A stretch of 57,731 nt of DNA from JBPCOI01 sp051000395 (GTDB taxonomy: Bacteria; Actinomycetota; Actinomycetes; Mycobacteriales; Jatrophihabitantaceae): NCBI GenBank assembly GCA_051000395.1, contig JBPCOI010000043.1, positions 1 through 57,731 of the forward strand, written 5' to 3'. Of the stretch, positions 35,044 through 45,323 are shown in pieces. Each line of letters begins with the position of its first letter. Position 1 is the stretch's first letter. Both the position numbers and the translations under genes were made by a program. The notes below the pieces were generated by a model. It saw only the letters and a program-made list of their open reading frames with translations. It made no database searches and was not told the origin of the DNA.

Positions 35044-36015
35044 ATGGGGCCGCACCCGGCACTCGCCGAGGTCCGGCTAGCGGTGCGACGGGCGCTGGCC
35101 GCGCTCGATGGCACGGTGCTGGTCGCCTGTTCCGGCGGCGCCGACTCCCTCGCCCTTGCCGCCGCAACCGCCTTCGAGACGGCCCGCGCCGGACGTGCTG
35201 CCGCGCTGGTGACGGTCGACCACGGCCTGCAGCGCGGCTCGGCGGGCCGAGCCGCGCGGGTCGACGCGCTCGGCTACGAGCTCAGGTTCGACCCCGTCGA
35301 GACGGTGCCGGTCCGGGTCGCCGGCAGCGGGGGACCGGAGGCGGCGGCCCGCACCGCCCGCTACGCGGCGCTCGACGCCGTTGCCGACAGCCTCGACGCG
35401 CACCTGCTGCTCGGGCACACGCTCGACGACCAGGCAGAGACGGTCCTGCTCGGCCTGGGCCGCGGCTCTGGACCGCGATCGGTCGCGGGCATGCGGGCCG
35501 TTGCCGGACGGCATGTGCGCCCGCTGCTGGGCGTGCGCCGGGCGAGCACCGAGGCGGCCTGCGCCGCGCTGGGGCTGCAGCCCTGGCGCGACCCGCATAA
35601 CAGCGACCCGGCCTTCCAGCGGGCCCGGCTGCGGCACGAGGTGCTGCCGCTGCTCGAGGACGTGCTGCACGCCGGGGTCGCCGAGGCGCTGGCGCGAACC
35701 GCGGCGCAGCTGCGCGAGGACCTCGACGCCCTGGACGGGCAGGCCGCGGCGGCGCTGTGCGCCGCCGCTGTCGACGGCGCGCTCCCGGTCTCCGCGCTGC
35801 GAGCACTGCCCCACGCCGTCCTCGTCCGGGTACTGCGGCAGTGGGCACGAAGCCGCGGCGCGGCGCCGTTGAGCGCCGAGCACACCGGGCAGCTCGCGCG
35901 CCTGGTCGACGACTGGCACGGCCAGGGGCCGCTCTGCCTTCCCGGCGGGCTGCTGGTGTCACGGGTGTCTGGGAGGCTGGAGGTGCACCCCCCGTCCCAC
36001 GATCTGCAGGAGTGA
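35044..36015 (+). CDS. tilS: tRNA(Ile)-lysidine synthetase
   Basis: 323-aa N-type ATP-pyrophosphatase that modifies C34 of tRNA-Ile(CAU) to lysidine. The P-loop ACSGGADSLALA (SGGADS at 30-35), VDHGLQ, GHTLDDQAETVLLGL and RPLLGVRR are family landmarks. The C-terminal domain is short, as in actinobacteria. ATG 35044 follows GGGAGG; an upstream ATG at 35017 lies inside the hairpin and is rejected. hpt follows 4 nt after its stop. Confidence 0.94.
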   Translation: MGPHPALAEVRLAVRRALAALDGTVLVACSGGADSLALAAATAFETARAGRAAALVTVDHGLQRGSAGRAARVDALGYELRFDPVETVPVRVAGSGGPEAAARTARYAALDAVADSLDAHLLLGHTLDDQAETVLLGLGRGSGPRSVAGMRAVAGRHVRPLLGVRRASTEAACAALGLQPWRDPHNSDPAFQRARLRHEVLPLLEDVLHAGVAEALARTAAQLREDLDALDGQAAAALCAAAVDGALPVSALRALPHAVLVRVLRQWARSRGAAPLSAEHTGQLARLVDDWHGQGPLCLPGGLLVSRVSGRLEVHPPSHDLQE

Positions 36016-36019
36016 GCGC

Positions 36020-36568
36020 GTGTCAGAACTCGACGCCGACATCGAAGCGGTGCTCGTGCCCGCGCACGACATCGCGGCACGGATCACGCAGCTCGCCGGT
36101 GACATCGACGCCGACTACGCCGGTCGCGAACCGCTGCTCGTCGGGGTGCTCAAGGGCGCCGCGATGTTCATGTCCGATCTGGCCCGCGCCCTGCAGCGGC
36201 CGTCCACGATGGAGTTCATGGCCGTCAGCTCCTACGGCAGCTCCACGACGTCCTCCGGTGTCGTGCGCATCCTCAAAGACCTCGACCGCGACATCTCCGG
36301 CCAGCACGTGCTGATCGTCGAGGACATCATCGACTCGGGGCTCACGCTGTCCTGGCTGCTGAAGAACCTCGCCGCACGCCAGCCCAGCTCGATCGAGGTC
36401 GTCACGCTGCTGCGCAAGCCCGACGCCGTGAAAGTGGACGTTCCGGTCCGCTACGTCGGCTTCGACATCGCCAATGAATTCGTCGTCGGGTACGGCCGGG
36501 ACTACGCCGAGCGCTACCGCGATCTGCCCTACATCGGGCGCCTTCGGCCATCGGTCTACGGGGGCTGA
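36020..36568 (+). CDS. hpt: Hypoxanthine phosphoribosyltransferase
   Basis: 182-aa purine salvage enzyme making IMP/GMP from hypoxanthine/guanine and PRPP. The PRPP loop VLIVEDIIDSGLTL is at 97-110; LKGAAMF and SSYGSSTTSSG (flexible catalytic loop) and the base-contact VGFDIANEFVVGYG follow the family pattern. GTG 36020 with AGGAG in the tilS end. The tilS-hpt-ftsH order is widely conserved. Confidence 0.95.
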   Translation: MSELDADIEAVLVPAHDIAARITQLAGDIDADYAGREPLLVGVLKGAAMFMSDLARALQRPSTMEFMAVSSYGSSTTSSGVVRILKDLDRDISGQHVLIVEDIIDSGLTLSWLLKNLAARQPSSIEVVTLLRKPDAVKVDVPVRYVGFDIANEFVVGYGRDYAERYRDLPYIGRLRPSVYGG

Positions 36569-36643
36569 CGTGTACCGTCCGTAAGGGAAACCGTTCGGTC
36601 TGAGCAGGAGGAACGCGGGCGCCCTGCCGTTCGTGATACCGAT

Positions 36644-38849
<2,206 letters not shown>

Positions 38850-38857
<8 letters not shown>

Positions 38858-39440
38858 GTCCGCGTCCACCGGACAGGTCGACCTCGCACGGGCGGAGGCC
38901 GCCGTCCGGGAACTGCTGATCGCCGTCGGCGAGGACCCCGATCGCGAAGGATTGCGGTCCACGCCGGCCCGCGTCGCGCGTTCCTACGCCGAGGTCTTCG
39001 GCGGCCTGTTCCTCGATCCCGACGACGTGCTGCAGACCACCTTCGACGAGGACCACGAGGAACTCGTCCTGGTCAAGGACATCCCGCTGTACTCGACGTG
39101 TGAGCACCACCTGGTGCCGTGGCACGGCTCGGCGGCGGTGGGTTACATCCCGGGCGAGGACGGCCGGATCACCGGGCTGTCCAAGCTGGCCCGTCTCGTC
39201 GACCTCTACGCCCGCCGCCCGCAGTTACAGGAACGCCTGACCTCTCAGGTGGCCGACGCGGTGATGCGTCGCCTCGAGCCGCGCGGCGTGATCGTCGTGA
39301 TCGAGGCCCAGCATCTGTGCATGGCGATGCGGGGGGTGCGCAAGCCGGGATCGCTGACCGTGACCTCCGCGGTGCGCGGGATCTTCAAGGAGGATCAGCG
39401 GACGCGGGCCGAGGCGTTGTCGCTGATCCTCGGAAGGTGA
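38850..39440 (+). CDS. folE: GTP cyclohydrolase I
   Basis: First folate step, GTP to dihydroneopterin triphosphate. 196 aa from GTG 38850, which overlaps the ftsH end; GTG 38835 would add five residues. Zinc ligands: C84 and H87 in STCEHHLVPWHG and the Cys of HLCMAMRGV. KDIPLYSTCEHH and the IPGEDGRITGLSKLARLV core are intact. It opens the coupled folE-folP-folB-folK run. Confidence 0.95.
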
Positions 39441-39450
39441 GCGTTCCGCG

Positions 39451-40353
39451 ATGAGTTCGCAACTGCGCGGCATGCGACGCGACGGGCTTGCGGAGCCTGG
39501 CCGGCCGGCCAGCACGATCCGCTTACCGGCGAACGAGCACCGCATCGTCGTAGTCGGCGTCCTGAACGTGACGCCGGACTCGTTCTCCGACGGCGGACGC
39601 TACAGCTCGCTGGACGACGCGCTCGCACATGCGATCGAAATGCGCGCCGAGGGTGCGGACGTGATCGACGTGGGCGGCGAGTCGACCCGGCCCGGAGCCC
39701 AGCGCGTCGCGGCCGACGAGGAGCTGCGCCGGGTCGTGCCGGTGGTCAAGACCCTGGCGGCGGCGGGGATCCCGCTCAGCGTGGACACCTACCGGGCCCG
39801 GGTCGCCGAAGCCGCCCTCGAGGCCGGCGCGATGATGGTGAACGACGTCTCCGGTGGGCTGGGCGACCCGGCAATGGCCCGCGTGGTGCGTGCGGCCGGC
39901 TGCCCCTGGATCCTCATGCACTGGCGAGGGCACAGCGCGTCCATGCAGGGTCTGGCGCACTACGACGACGTGGTCGCCGACGTGTGCGCCGAGCTCATGG
40001 CACGCGTGGACGCGGCGCTCGGCGCCGGCGTGGAGCCGTCCGCGCTGGTGCTCGATCCCGGCCTGGGCTTCGCCAAGACCGCGTCGCACAACTGGGCGTT
40101 GCTCGCCGCGCTCGACTCGATCGTGTCGCTGGGGCTGCCGGTTCTGGTCGCGTCCTCGCGCAAGTCCTTTCTGGGCACCCTGCTCGCCGGTCCCGACGGG
40201 GAGGCGCGTCCGGTGGGTGATCGTGAGGACGCGACGACCGCGCTGACCGCGTACTCGGCGATGCGCGGTGTCTGGGGGGTGCGGGTGCACGCCGTCCGTC
40301 CCTCCGTCGACGCCGCGTTGACCGTTGCCGCACTGGCCAGGGCGGCGCGGTGA
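39451..40353 (+). CDS. folP: Dihydropteroate synthase
   Basis: 300-aa TIM barrel that joins p-aminobenzoate to the pterin; the sulfonamide target. VVGVLNVTPDSFSDGG, DVGGESTRPGAQ, LSVDTYRA, VNDVSGG, LDPGLGFAKT and VASSRKSFLG are all intact. The N-terminal 20 residues are not conserved, so the start could be slightly later. The stop overlaps folB as GTGA. Confidence 0.95.
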   Translation: MSSQLRGMRRDGLAEPGRPASTIRLPANEHRIVVVGVLNVTPDSFSDGGRYSSLDDALAHAIEMRAEGADVIDVGGESTRPGAQRVAADEELRRVVPVVKTLAAAGIPLSVDTYRARVAEAALEAGAMMVNDVSGGLGDPAMARVVRAAGCPWILMHWRGHSASMQGLAHYDDVVADVCAELMARVDAALGAGVEPSALVLDPGLGFAKTASHNWALLAALDSIVSLGLPVLVASSRKSFLGTLLAGPDGEARPVGDREDATTALTAYSAMRGVWGVRVHAVRPSVDAALTVAALARAAR

Positions 40354-40712
40354 GCGACCAGATCGCGCTGCGCGGGTTGCGGGTACGCGGGCACCACGGG
40401 GTACTGGACGCCGAGCGCCGCGACGGGCAGGACTTCGTGGTGGACGCAGTTCTGGAGCTCGACACCCGCGCGGCGGCGCTCAGCGACGCGCTGCCCGATA
40501 CCGTCGACTACGGGGCGCTCGCGCACGCGCTCGCCGGCGTGGTCGCGGGTGAGCCGGTGAACCTGTTGGAGACCCTCGCGCAGCGCCTCGCCGACGTCTG
40601 TCTCGCCGACGCCCGCGTGCGCGCCGCGACGGTGAGCGTGCACAAGCCGCGGGCGCCGATCCCGCTGGCGTTCGAGGACGTCGCCGTCACGATCCGGCGC
40701 CAGGCCCCGTGA
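40350..40712 (+). CDS. folB: Dihydroneopterin aldolase
   Basis: 120-aa T-fold enzyme forming 6-hydroxymethyl-dihydropterin. RGLRVRGHHGVLDAERRDGQDFVVD holds the pterin-binding start; the catalytic-type lysine is in SVHKPRAPIP, and VNLLETLAQRLAD carries the conserved glutamate. Its GTG is inside the folP stop. Confidence 0.93.
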   Translation: MSDQIALRGLRVRGHHGVLDAERRDGQDFVVDAVLELDTRAAALSDALPDTVDYGALAHALAGVVAGEPVNLLETLAQRLADVCLADARVRAATVSVHKPRAPIPLAFEDVAVTIRRQAP

Positions 40713-40734
40713 GCGGGCCGGGAGGTGGCCCCGC

Positions 40735-41226
40735 GTGACGACGGCGGTGCTGTCCATCGGATCGAACCTCGGCGACCGGCTCGCGCGGCTGCAGGCTGCG
40801 GCGGACGCGTTCCGGCCGTGGCTGTGCGCGGCGTCGCCGGTGTTCCAGACGGCGCCCTGGGGACCGGTACCCCAGGGCGACTACCTCAACGCGGTGCTCG
40901 TCGTCGCCGACGCCGGTGCCGGGTCCACGGACTGGCTGGCGCGGGCCCGAGCGGCCGAACAGGTCGCCGGCCGCCGGAGGGACGTGCGATGGGGGCCCCG
41001 CACGCTGGACGTGGACGTGATCGACGTCGACGGCTTGAGCAGCGACGAGCCGGACCTGACACTGCCCCACCCGCGCGCGGCCGACCGGGCCTTCGTCCTG
41101 GTGCCGTGGCTCGCCGCGCAGCCCGAGGCCGTGCTCGGCGGCGTCACGGTGGCCGAGCTGCTGGCGAACCTGCCGGACGAGCAGGTGGCCGGCGTACGCC
41201 CGTGTCCTGAGCTGGCGCTGCGGTGA
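40735..41226 (+). CDS. folK: HPPK, 6-hydroxymethyl-dihydropterin pyrophosphokinase
   Basis: 163-aa enzyme transferring pyrophosphate from ATP to the pterin. Landmarks: SIGSNLGDR, VFQTAPWGPVPQGDYLNAV, and RWGPRTLDVDVIDV with the two magnesium aspartates, then LPHPRAADRAFVLVPW. GTG 40735 with GGGAGG upstream. Its stop overlaps the next gene (GTGA). Confidence 0.94.
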   Translation: MTTAVLSIGSNLGDRLARLQAAADAFRPWLCAASPVFQTAPWGPVPQGDYLNAVLVVADAGAGSTDWLARARAAEQVAGRRRDVRWGPRTLDVDVIDVDGLSSDEPDLTLPHPRAADRAFVLVPWLAAQPEAVLGGVTVAELLANLPDEQVAGVRPCPELALR

Positions 41227-41708
41227 GTAGCCCGCCGCGCCTGCGCCGGACCGGCCCCATCGACCTGGCTGCCCCGCTGGTCGTCGTCGGCGTCGTCGTC
41301 TACCTGCTGCTGCGGGTGTCCTATGACACCCTGCCGCCGCTGGGCTACCTGGTGCCCGCCCCGCTGGCCGCCCTCGCGGTGGCGGAGTTCGTCGCCGCTC
41401 GGCGGGTGCGTGCTGCCGTACGGCACGACCCGCGGGCGCGACCGATGGCGGCGCTGGTGATCGCCCGCTGCGTGGCACTGGGCAAGGCGTCCTCGATCGT
41501 CGGTGCCGGCGTCGTGGGGGGTGCAGTCGCGCTGCTTGCGCGGGTCGCGCCGGAAGCGGGAACCGTCCGCGTCGCGGCCGGCGACACCCGCGTGGGCGCG
41601 GCGCTGCTGGCTGCAGCGGCCTTCCTGGTGGCCGCCGGACTGCTGCTCGAACGCGCCGGCGTCGACCCGGCCAACGAGGAGAAACCGCCGCACGTGCCTG
41701 CGGAATAG
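41223..41708 (+). CDS. DUF3180 membrane protein
   Basis: 161 aa with four predicted helices (about 15-33, 38-57, 78-100, 125-142). Unknown function. It always seems to follow folK in actinobacteria (Rv3605c position), and here its GTG overlaps the folK stop, so it is co-translated with the folate genes. Confidence 0.82.
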   Translation: MSSPPRLRRTGPIDLAAPLVVVGVVVYLLLRVSYDTLPPLGYLVPAPLAALAVAEFVAARRVRAAVRHDPRARPMAALVIARCVALGKASSIVGAGVVGGAVALLARVAPEAGTVRVAAGDTRVGAALLAAAAFLVAAGLLLERAGVDPANEEKPPHVPAE

Positions 41709-41741
41709 GCGATCGCGGGGCATTCGGGTCTCGCTGTCGTG

Positions 41742-41758
41742 GCGGCTAAGCTAGCCGC
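41742..41758 (+). promoter_or_regulatory. Palindromic promoter of the DUF6779 gene
   Basis: Perfect inverted repeat GCGGCTA-AGC-TAGCCGC directly abutting GTG 41759. It contains the -10-like TAAGCT (41747-41752, 6 nt from the start codon), so a bound dimer would block initiation. Confidence 0.5.
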
Positions 41759-42535
41759 GTGCCTCGCCCCCGTGCCGGATCCTCGCGTCGGCACCTGTTC
41801 ACGACCCGGACGCTGCGAGCACTCGGATTCGCCGCAGCGGTCGCGTTGGGGCTCGTCGCGATCTGGCTGATCGTCACCAGCACCTCCGAGAAGTGGATCA
41901 AGGTCGGTGTGCTCGCGGGTTTCTGGGCGCTGCTGGGTGCCTACTTCGTGGTCGGCGGTAGGCATCCGGCGCAGCCGGCCGCACCGTCCGGACAGGAGCT
42001 TGAGGTGCGGGAGAAGCCGGCCCTGGAACGGACCGAGGACGCGGCGGCGCGGCGCGAGTACGAGGCCCGGCTAGTGCAGCTGCTTCGTCACGAGATCCAG
42101 GCCGGGCTGTCCGGCGAGCTGGATGGGCTGCGCGCCGACGTCGCAGCGCTGCGTACCGAGTTGCTGGACAAGGTCGGCGGGCAGCTGCGCCTCGAACGCA
42201 TCGAGACGACGCGCATCATCGGCTCGGACATCGAGGCGTTGCAGCATGAGGTGAACCAGCTCAAGATCGCCCGGCAGGGCCGCGAGCTGGACGCGTTGCT
42301 GCCGCGCCTGCACCCGTTCGTGGACGTCGCGCCGGAGCTGGAGGGGCCTGCTGTTACGCCTGCCGCGACCACCGCCCGCATCCCGCAGGCCGAGCCGGAC
42401 AGCCATCGGCTCTACAGCGCCCAGCACCCCGGTCCGAATGGCGAGGCGACGAGCGGCGGCGGGCGGCGGCGCCACGAGAGCGATGGGGACAACGACGTGC
42501 TGCGGCAGATCCTGCTGCGCGAGCGAGCGCACTGA
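41759..42535 (+). CDS. DUF6779 membrane protein with coiled coil
   Basis: 258 aa. Two N-terminal membrane helices (about 21-40 and 47-66), then a long charged helix with heptad character (about 85-180: REYEARLVQLLRHEIQ, LRADVAALRTELLDK) and a disordered tail. Position matches Rv3604c. Function unknown. It ends the conserved block; a tandem array starts right after its stop. Confidence 0.75.
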   Translation: MPRPRAGSSRRHLFTTRTLRALGFAAAVALGLVAIWLIVTSTSEKWIKVGVLAGFWALLGAYFVVGGRHPAQPAAPSGQELEVREKPALERTEDAAARREYEARLVQLLRHEIQAGLSGELDGLRADVAALRTELLDKVGGQLRLERIETTRIIGSDIEALQHEVNQLKIARQGRELDALLPRLHPFVDVAPELEGPAVTPAATTARIPQAEPDSHRLYSAQHPGPNGEATSGGGRRRHESDGDNDVLRQILLRERAH

Positions 42536-42538
42536 CTG

Positions 42539-42620
42539 GGCGTACTGGCTACGCCTACTGCCTACGCGTACTTGGCTAGGCGTACTTGGACTAGGCGTAC
42601 TTGCTAGGCGTGTTTGCCAC
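42539..42620. repeat. Degenerate 14-bp tandem array, six units
   Basis: Units of 13-15 bp with consensus GCGTACTTGGCTAG, beginning at 42539, 42553, 42566, 42580, 42595 and 42608. It starts 3 nt after the DUF6779 stop and ends 22 nt before the convergent TetR stop, at the left edge of the inserted catabolic region. Confidence 0.85.
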
Positions 42621-42642
42621 GCCCGCCGGTGCTGCCCACGCG

Positions 42643-43248
42643 CTACGCGGTCAGCACGGCGTCGAGCACGCGCGCCCACTGCGCAGCGATCCGGGAACGC
42701 CGGCGCCCGTCATCGGTCAGCAGGTTGGCCAGGCCCAGCCCGCGGGCGAGATCCAGCGTGGCCTGCACGGTCTCCCGCACGCCCGGCAGGCGCTCGTCAG
42801 CGCCGAGCAGTTCGACGACGACTCGGTGGATGTCGCGGCCCATCCGGGCCTCGAGCGGGATGACCTGATCGCGCAGCGACTGCTCCGCGGCGGCGGCCAC
42901 CCACAGCGCGAGGGCGGCACGGAACATCGTCCCGGTGAACAGGCTGAAGACCAGCTCGACGACGGTGGCGGTGTCCGGGGTGCCGCCCGGCAGCTCGGCC
43001 AGTTCGCGTCTCATCTGCTCGGCGCGCACCCGGGTCACGTGCTCGAGGGCGGCGGTGAACAGCGCCTCGCGGGTGGGGAAGTGATGCTGCGCCGCCCCGC
43101 GCGAGACGCCGGCCCGCTCGGCCACGACCGTGACGGTGCTGGCCTGGTACCCGAACTCGGCGAGGCAGGTGATCGCTGCCTCGAGCAGCCGGGCCCTGGT
43201 GACCCGGCTGCGGTCCTGCTGCGGCTCGCGGGTCGGCGCGACGGTCAT
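42643..43248 (-). CDS. TetR-family transcription regulator
   Basis: 201-aa dimeric repressor. N-terminal helix-turn-helix RARLLEAAITCLAEFGYQASTVTVVAERAGVSRGAAQHHF (about 18-57) is typical; the C-terminal ligand domain is helical. Same strand as, and downstream of, the acyl-CoA operon, so it probably controls it with an acyl-CoA ligand, as in liu and atu systems. A palindrome near 52793 is a possible operator. A 103-nt gap holding a hairpin separates it from the hydratase gene. Confidence 0.9.
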   Translation of the reverse strand: MTVAPTREPQQDRSRVTRARLLEAAITCLAEFGYQASTVTVVAERAGVSRGAAQHHFPTREALFTAALEHVTRVRAEQMRRELAELPGGTPDTATVVELVFSLFTGTMFRAALALWVAAAAEQSLRDQVIPLEARMGRDIHRVVVELLGADERLPGVRETVQATLDLARGLGLANLLTDDGRRRSRIAAQWARVLDAVLTA

Positions 43249-43294
43249 GGTGTGGCCCGGTCGCGCTTGCGGTCAGCGCGACGGTCGCCGCGCC

Positions 43295-43343
43295 CGATCG
43301 TGCAACTTCCGGCCGCCTCACGGGGGTGAAAGTTGCACGATCG
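43295..43343. repeat. Long-armed intergenic hairpin, GTGCAAC family copy B
   Basis: Arms CGATCGTGCAACTT (43295-43308) and AAGTTGCACGATCG (43330-43343) are perfect 14-mers; the centre is CCGGCCGCCTCACGGGGGTGA. It lies between the hydratase gene and tetR. Confidence 0.9.
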
Positions 43344-43351
43344 CGCACGCG

Positions 43352-44113
43352 TCATCGCGGCGCCCATGCCGGGGGCCGTTTCTGCAGGAAGGCAAGCATG
43401 CCCTCGCGGGCCTCGGCCGAGCCGAACAGCCGTGCCGACTGGGCCTGCACCTGTTCGGCGCGCTCGGCGAACGCGGCGAGGCAGGCGCGGGTCGTGAGCG
43501 GTTTCGTCTCGGCCAGACCCTGCGGCGAGCAGGCCCGCAGCGCGTCGCAGACGAGCTCCACCTCGCCGTCGAGGTCCTCGACTGCGGCGGTGATCAGGCC
43601 CGCGGCAGCCGCGGCCGGGCCGTCGAACCGCTCGCCGGTGAGGTAGTAACGGGCCGCGCTGCGCTCGGACATCCGTCCCAGCGTGGTCAGCGAGATGATG
43701 GCCGGTGCCAGCCCCAAGCGGACCTCGGTGAACGCGAAGGACGCGCCTGGTCCGGCCAGTGCGATGTCGCACGCCCCGACGATGCCCAGGCCGCCGGCGC
43801 GCACGTGGCCGTCGACGCGGGCCACGACCGGCTTGGACAGCTCGACCACGGCGCGCAGCATCGCGAGCATCCGCGCGGTGCCCCGCTCCGGTCCGCCCTC
43901 GGCGGCGGACTCTTTGAGGTCGGCGCCGGCGCAGAACGTCGTGCCCGTATGCGTGAGCACCACCGCCCGCACGGCGTCGTCGTCGGCGGCGGTCTGAAGG
44001 TCCGCCGTCACCTGCCCGACGAGCTGCGCCGAGAGGGCGTTGCGGTTGGCCGGCGAGTCGAGGGTGAGCCTCGCGACGGCTCGGTCGACGGCGTAGTGGA
44101 CGAGCTCGGTCAT
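43352..44113 (-). CDS. Enoyl-CoA hydratase/isomerase (LiuC-like)
   Basis: 253-aa crotonase-fold enzyme. FCAGADLKE and DGHVRAGGLGIVGACDIALA form the oxyanion hole; EVRLGLAPAIIS carries a catalytic-type glutamate region whose xPAxIS wording is common in 3-methylglutaconyl-CoA hydratases (LiuC/AtuE type). The partner carboxylase in the same operon makes exactly such a substrate, supporting this role. 13 nt after the dehydrogenase stop. Confidence 0.85.
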   Translation of the reverse strand: MTELVHYAVDRAVARLTLDSPANRNALSAQLVGQVTADLQTAADDDAVRAVVLTHTGTTFCAGADLKESAAEGGPERGTARMLAMLRAVVELSKPVVARVDGHVRAGGLGIVGACDIALAGPGASFAFTEVRLGLAPAIISLTTLGRMSERSAARYYLTGERFDGPAAAAAGLITAAVEDLDGEVELVCDALRACSPQGLAETKPLTTRACLAAFAERAEQVQAQSARLFGSAEAREGMLAFLQKRPPAWAPR

Positions 44114-44126
44114 CGTCGGCTCCGGA

Positions 44127-45323
44127 CTAGTAGGACTTGGGCAGGCCGAGGCTGAACTGGGCGACGAAGTTCAGGATCATCTCGCGGCTCACCGGCGCGA
44201 CGCGTCCGACACGCGCCGAGGCTAGCAGCGCGCCGAGGCCGTACTCGCTCGCGAAACCATTGCCGCCGAGGGTCTGCACGGCCTGATCGGCAGCGCGCAC
44301 TGCCACCTCGGCGGCCGCGTACTTGGCCATGTTCGCCGACTCCCCGGCACCGATGTCGTCGCCGTCGTCGTAGAGCGTGGCCGCTTTCTGCATCATCAGC
44401 TTGGCCTGCTCCAGCTCGATCTTGATCTGCGCGAGCGGGTGCGCCAGGCCCTGGTGCGAGCCGATCGGCGCGCCCCATACCGAGCGCTGCTTCGCGTACG
44501 CGGCGGCCTTGTCCAGCGCGTAGCGGGCGGTGCCGATCGACAGCGACGCAGCCATGATCCGCTCGGGGTTCAGCCCGGCGAACAGCTGGGCGAGCGCTGC
44601 GTGCTCCTGTCCGACGAGGGCATCGGCAGGCAGGCGGACGTCGTCCATGAACAGCAGGAACTGCTTGTCGGTCATGGCGATGTCCATCTCGATCGGGCGG
44701 TACTCGAAGCCGGGCGCGTCGGTCGGCATCGCGAACAGCACCGGTTCGAGGCGGCCGGTACGGGCGTCCTCGGTGCGCCCGACGATCAGCACGGCGTCGG
44801 CGCGGTCGACGCCACTGACGTAGATCTTGCGCCCGGACAGCAGCCAGTCTCCGCTGCCGGTCACGTCCGCAGTGACGGGAGCGCCGCCGCGACCGACGCG
44901 CCGCGCCGTGGTGGTGATCTTGTGCGAGTTGGAGCCGGCGTCCGGTTCGGTGATCCCGAACGCCATGATGAGCGAACCGTCGGCGATGCCCGGCAGCCAG
45001 CGCTGCTTCTGTTCCTCGGTGCCGAACCGGCCGATGACGGTGCCGCAGATGGCCGGGGAGACGACCATCATCAACTGGCTGCAGCCCGCGGCCGACAGCT
45101 CCTCCTCGACGAGCGCGAGATCGTACATGCCGCCCCCGCCGCCGCCGTACTGCTCCGGCAGGTTCACGCCGAGAAAGCCCAGCTTGCCCGCCTCGGCCCA
45201 GAGCTCGTCGGTGTGCTCGCCGGACTTGACCTTGCCACGGGTGTACTCGAATCCGTAGCGCGCGCCCAGCTCGGCGACGGCTTTGCGCAGCGCCAGCTGC
45301 TCGTCGTCCTCGGTGAAGTTCAT
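44127..45323 (-). CDS. Acyl-CoA dehydrogenase 1
   Basis: 398-aa FAD enzyme introducing a 2,3-double bond into acyl-CoA. MAFGITEPDAGSNSHKITT is the FAD-binding middle domain; the C-terminal helical domain has QTLGGNGFASEYG. The insertion between residues 140-160 (RRVGRGGAPVTADVTG) is unusual but frame-consistent. The substrate is probably a branched or isoprenoid acyl-CoA by context. ATG 45323 overlaps the carboxylase stop. Confidence 0.9.
   Translation of the reverse strand: MNFTEDDEQLALRKAVAELGARYGFEYTRGKVKSGEHTDELWAEAGKLGFLGVNLPEQYGGGGGGMYDLALVEEELSAAGCSQLMMVVSPAICGTVIGRFGTEEQKQRWLPGIADGSLIMAFGITEPDAGSNSHKITTTARRVGRGGAPVTADVTGSGDWLLSGRKIYVSGVDRADAVLIVGRTEDARTGRLEPVLFAMPTDAPGFEYRPIEMDIAMTDKQFLLFMDDVRLPADALVGQEHAALAQLFAGLNPERIMAASLSIGTARYALDKAAAYAKQRSVWGAPIGSHQGLAHPLAQIKIELEQAKLMMQKAATLYDDGDDIGAGESANMAKYAAAEVAVRAADQAVQTLGGNGFASEYGLGALLASARVGRVAPVSREMILNFVAQFSLGLPKSY

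Noticed and set aside
36606..36611. AGGAGG as ribosome site of ftsH
   Set aside because: It is 33 nt before the conserved ATG and no start codon lies at the proper distance after it.
42539..42620. CRISPR array
   Set aside because: Units are 13-15 bp, adjacent and without spacers; there are no cas genes.
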